Below, in pieces: positions 22,804 to 22,921 of a DNA stretch of 22,921 bases. Made by a program: the position numbers and the translations under genes. Under the pieces are notes generated by a model. That model had not been told where the DNA came from. It searched no databases and saw nothing but the letters and a program-made list of their open reading frames with translations. The number at the start of each line of letters is the position of its first letter. Within the stretch, counting starts at the first letter, position 1. The stretch comes from JBDHBD01 sp039586095 (GTDB lineage: Bacteria; Gemmatimonadota; Gemmatimonadetes; Palauibacterales; Palauibacteraceae), in assembly GCA_039586095.1 (NCBI GenBank), contig JBDHLB010000054.1, positions 1 to 22,921 of the forward strand, in the 5' to 3' direction.

Positions 22804-22921
22804 ATGAAGCGGGCAACACTCATCGCGTGTGGGCTGCTCATCGCCGTCGCCTGTAACCCCGCGGAAGACTCCTCGACGCTCGCGCCCCAGTTCGGAATGA
22901 GTGCCAAGATCTACCTCGATT
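22804..22921 (+). CDS. Lipoprotein, N-terminal fragment (continues past the window)
   Basis: Only 39 codons are visible. The protein begins MKRATLIACGLLIAVACNPAEDSS, a short lipoprotein-type signal with a likely lipid-modified cysteine at C17 (the box AVAC is slightly off consensus), then STLAPQFGMSAKIYLD. GGAGG lies 9 bases upstream of the ATG. No function can be read from this fragment. It is preceded by the inverted-repeat array, so it may be regulated. Confidence 0.65.
   Translation, partial: MKRATLIACGLLIAVACNPAEDSSTLAPQFGMSAKIYLD

Noticed and set aside
22334..22807. Plus-strand frame of 157 codons through the N gap
   Set aside because: It includes unknown bases and repeat DNA, has no good start, and its product is Arg/Pro-rich.

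Overview
The window is a GC-rich (low to mid 60s % by eye) piece of a draft bacterial assembly, with one short run of Ns near 22520. Sec signal peptides, lipoproteins, c-type heme proteins, a tricorn-like S41 protease and long beta-propeller proteins suggest a free-living, respiring Gram-negative heterotroph. The style resembles Gemmatimonadota and related environmental phyla, but no marker gene is present to prove this.

Layout. (1) 1-3904, minus strand: the 3' part of a carboxymuconolactone-decarboxylase/AhpD-like gene, and a large exported tricorn-type S41 peptidase. (2) 4304-7211, plus strand: a tight three-gene unit of AMP-forming acyl ligase, acyl carrier protein and GNAT acyltransferase. 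A CelD/FemAB-like acyltransferase (7236-8312, minus) converges on it. Together they look like a small pathway for making an N- or O-acylated product. (3) 8401-10583, minus: a D-2-hydroxyacid dehydrogenase that carries a signal peptide, and a fatty-acid desaturase whose 11-residue-repeat tail is cut by an in-frame stop. (4) 10675-21232, minus: eight genes that overlap or nearly touch. In transcription order they encode an ASPIC/UnbV (CRTAC1) lipoprotein, an HzsA-like heme protein (broken by two short tandem duplications), a three-heme cytochrome/YVTN propeller protein, a two-component-type propeller protein, a RidA-like protein, a LivK-type binding protein, a minimal DAHP synthase and a second LivK-type binding protein. 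(5) 21233-21593: the divergent control region, with a perfect CRP/FNR-type palindrome and an extended -10. (6) 21594-22154, plus: a small secreted protein of unknown function. (7) 22155-22803: a non-coding stretch with a strong hairpin, G-rich direct repeats, the N gap and three evenly spaced inverted repeats. It lies ahead of a lipoprotein gene that runs off the window.

The most noteworthy region is the eight-gene run. Translational overlaps join extracytoplasmic electron-transfer and propeller proteins to two binding proteins with no permease or ATPase, plus a cytosolic shikimate-entry enzyme and a RidA homologue lacking the catalytic arginine. I know of no described pathway with this composition. 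Its function is inferred only from context.
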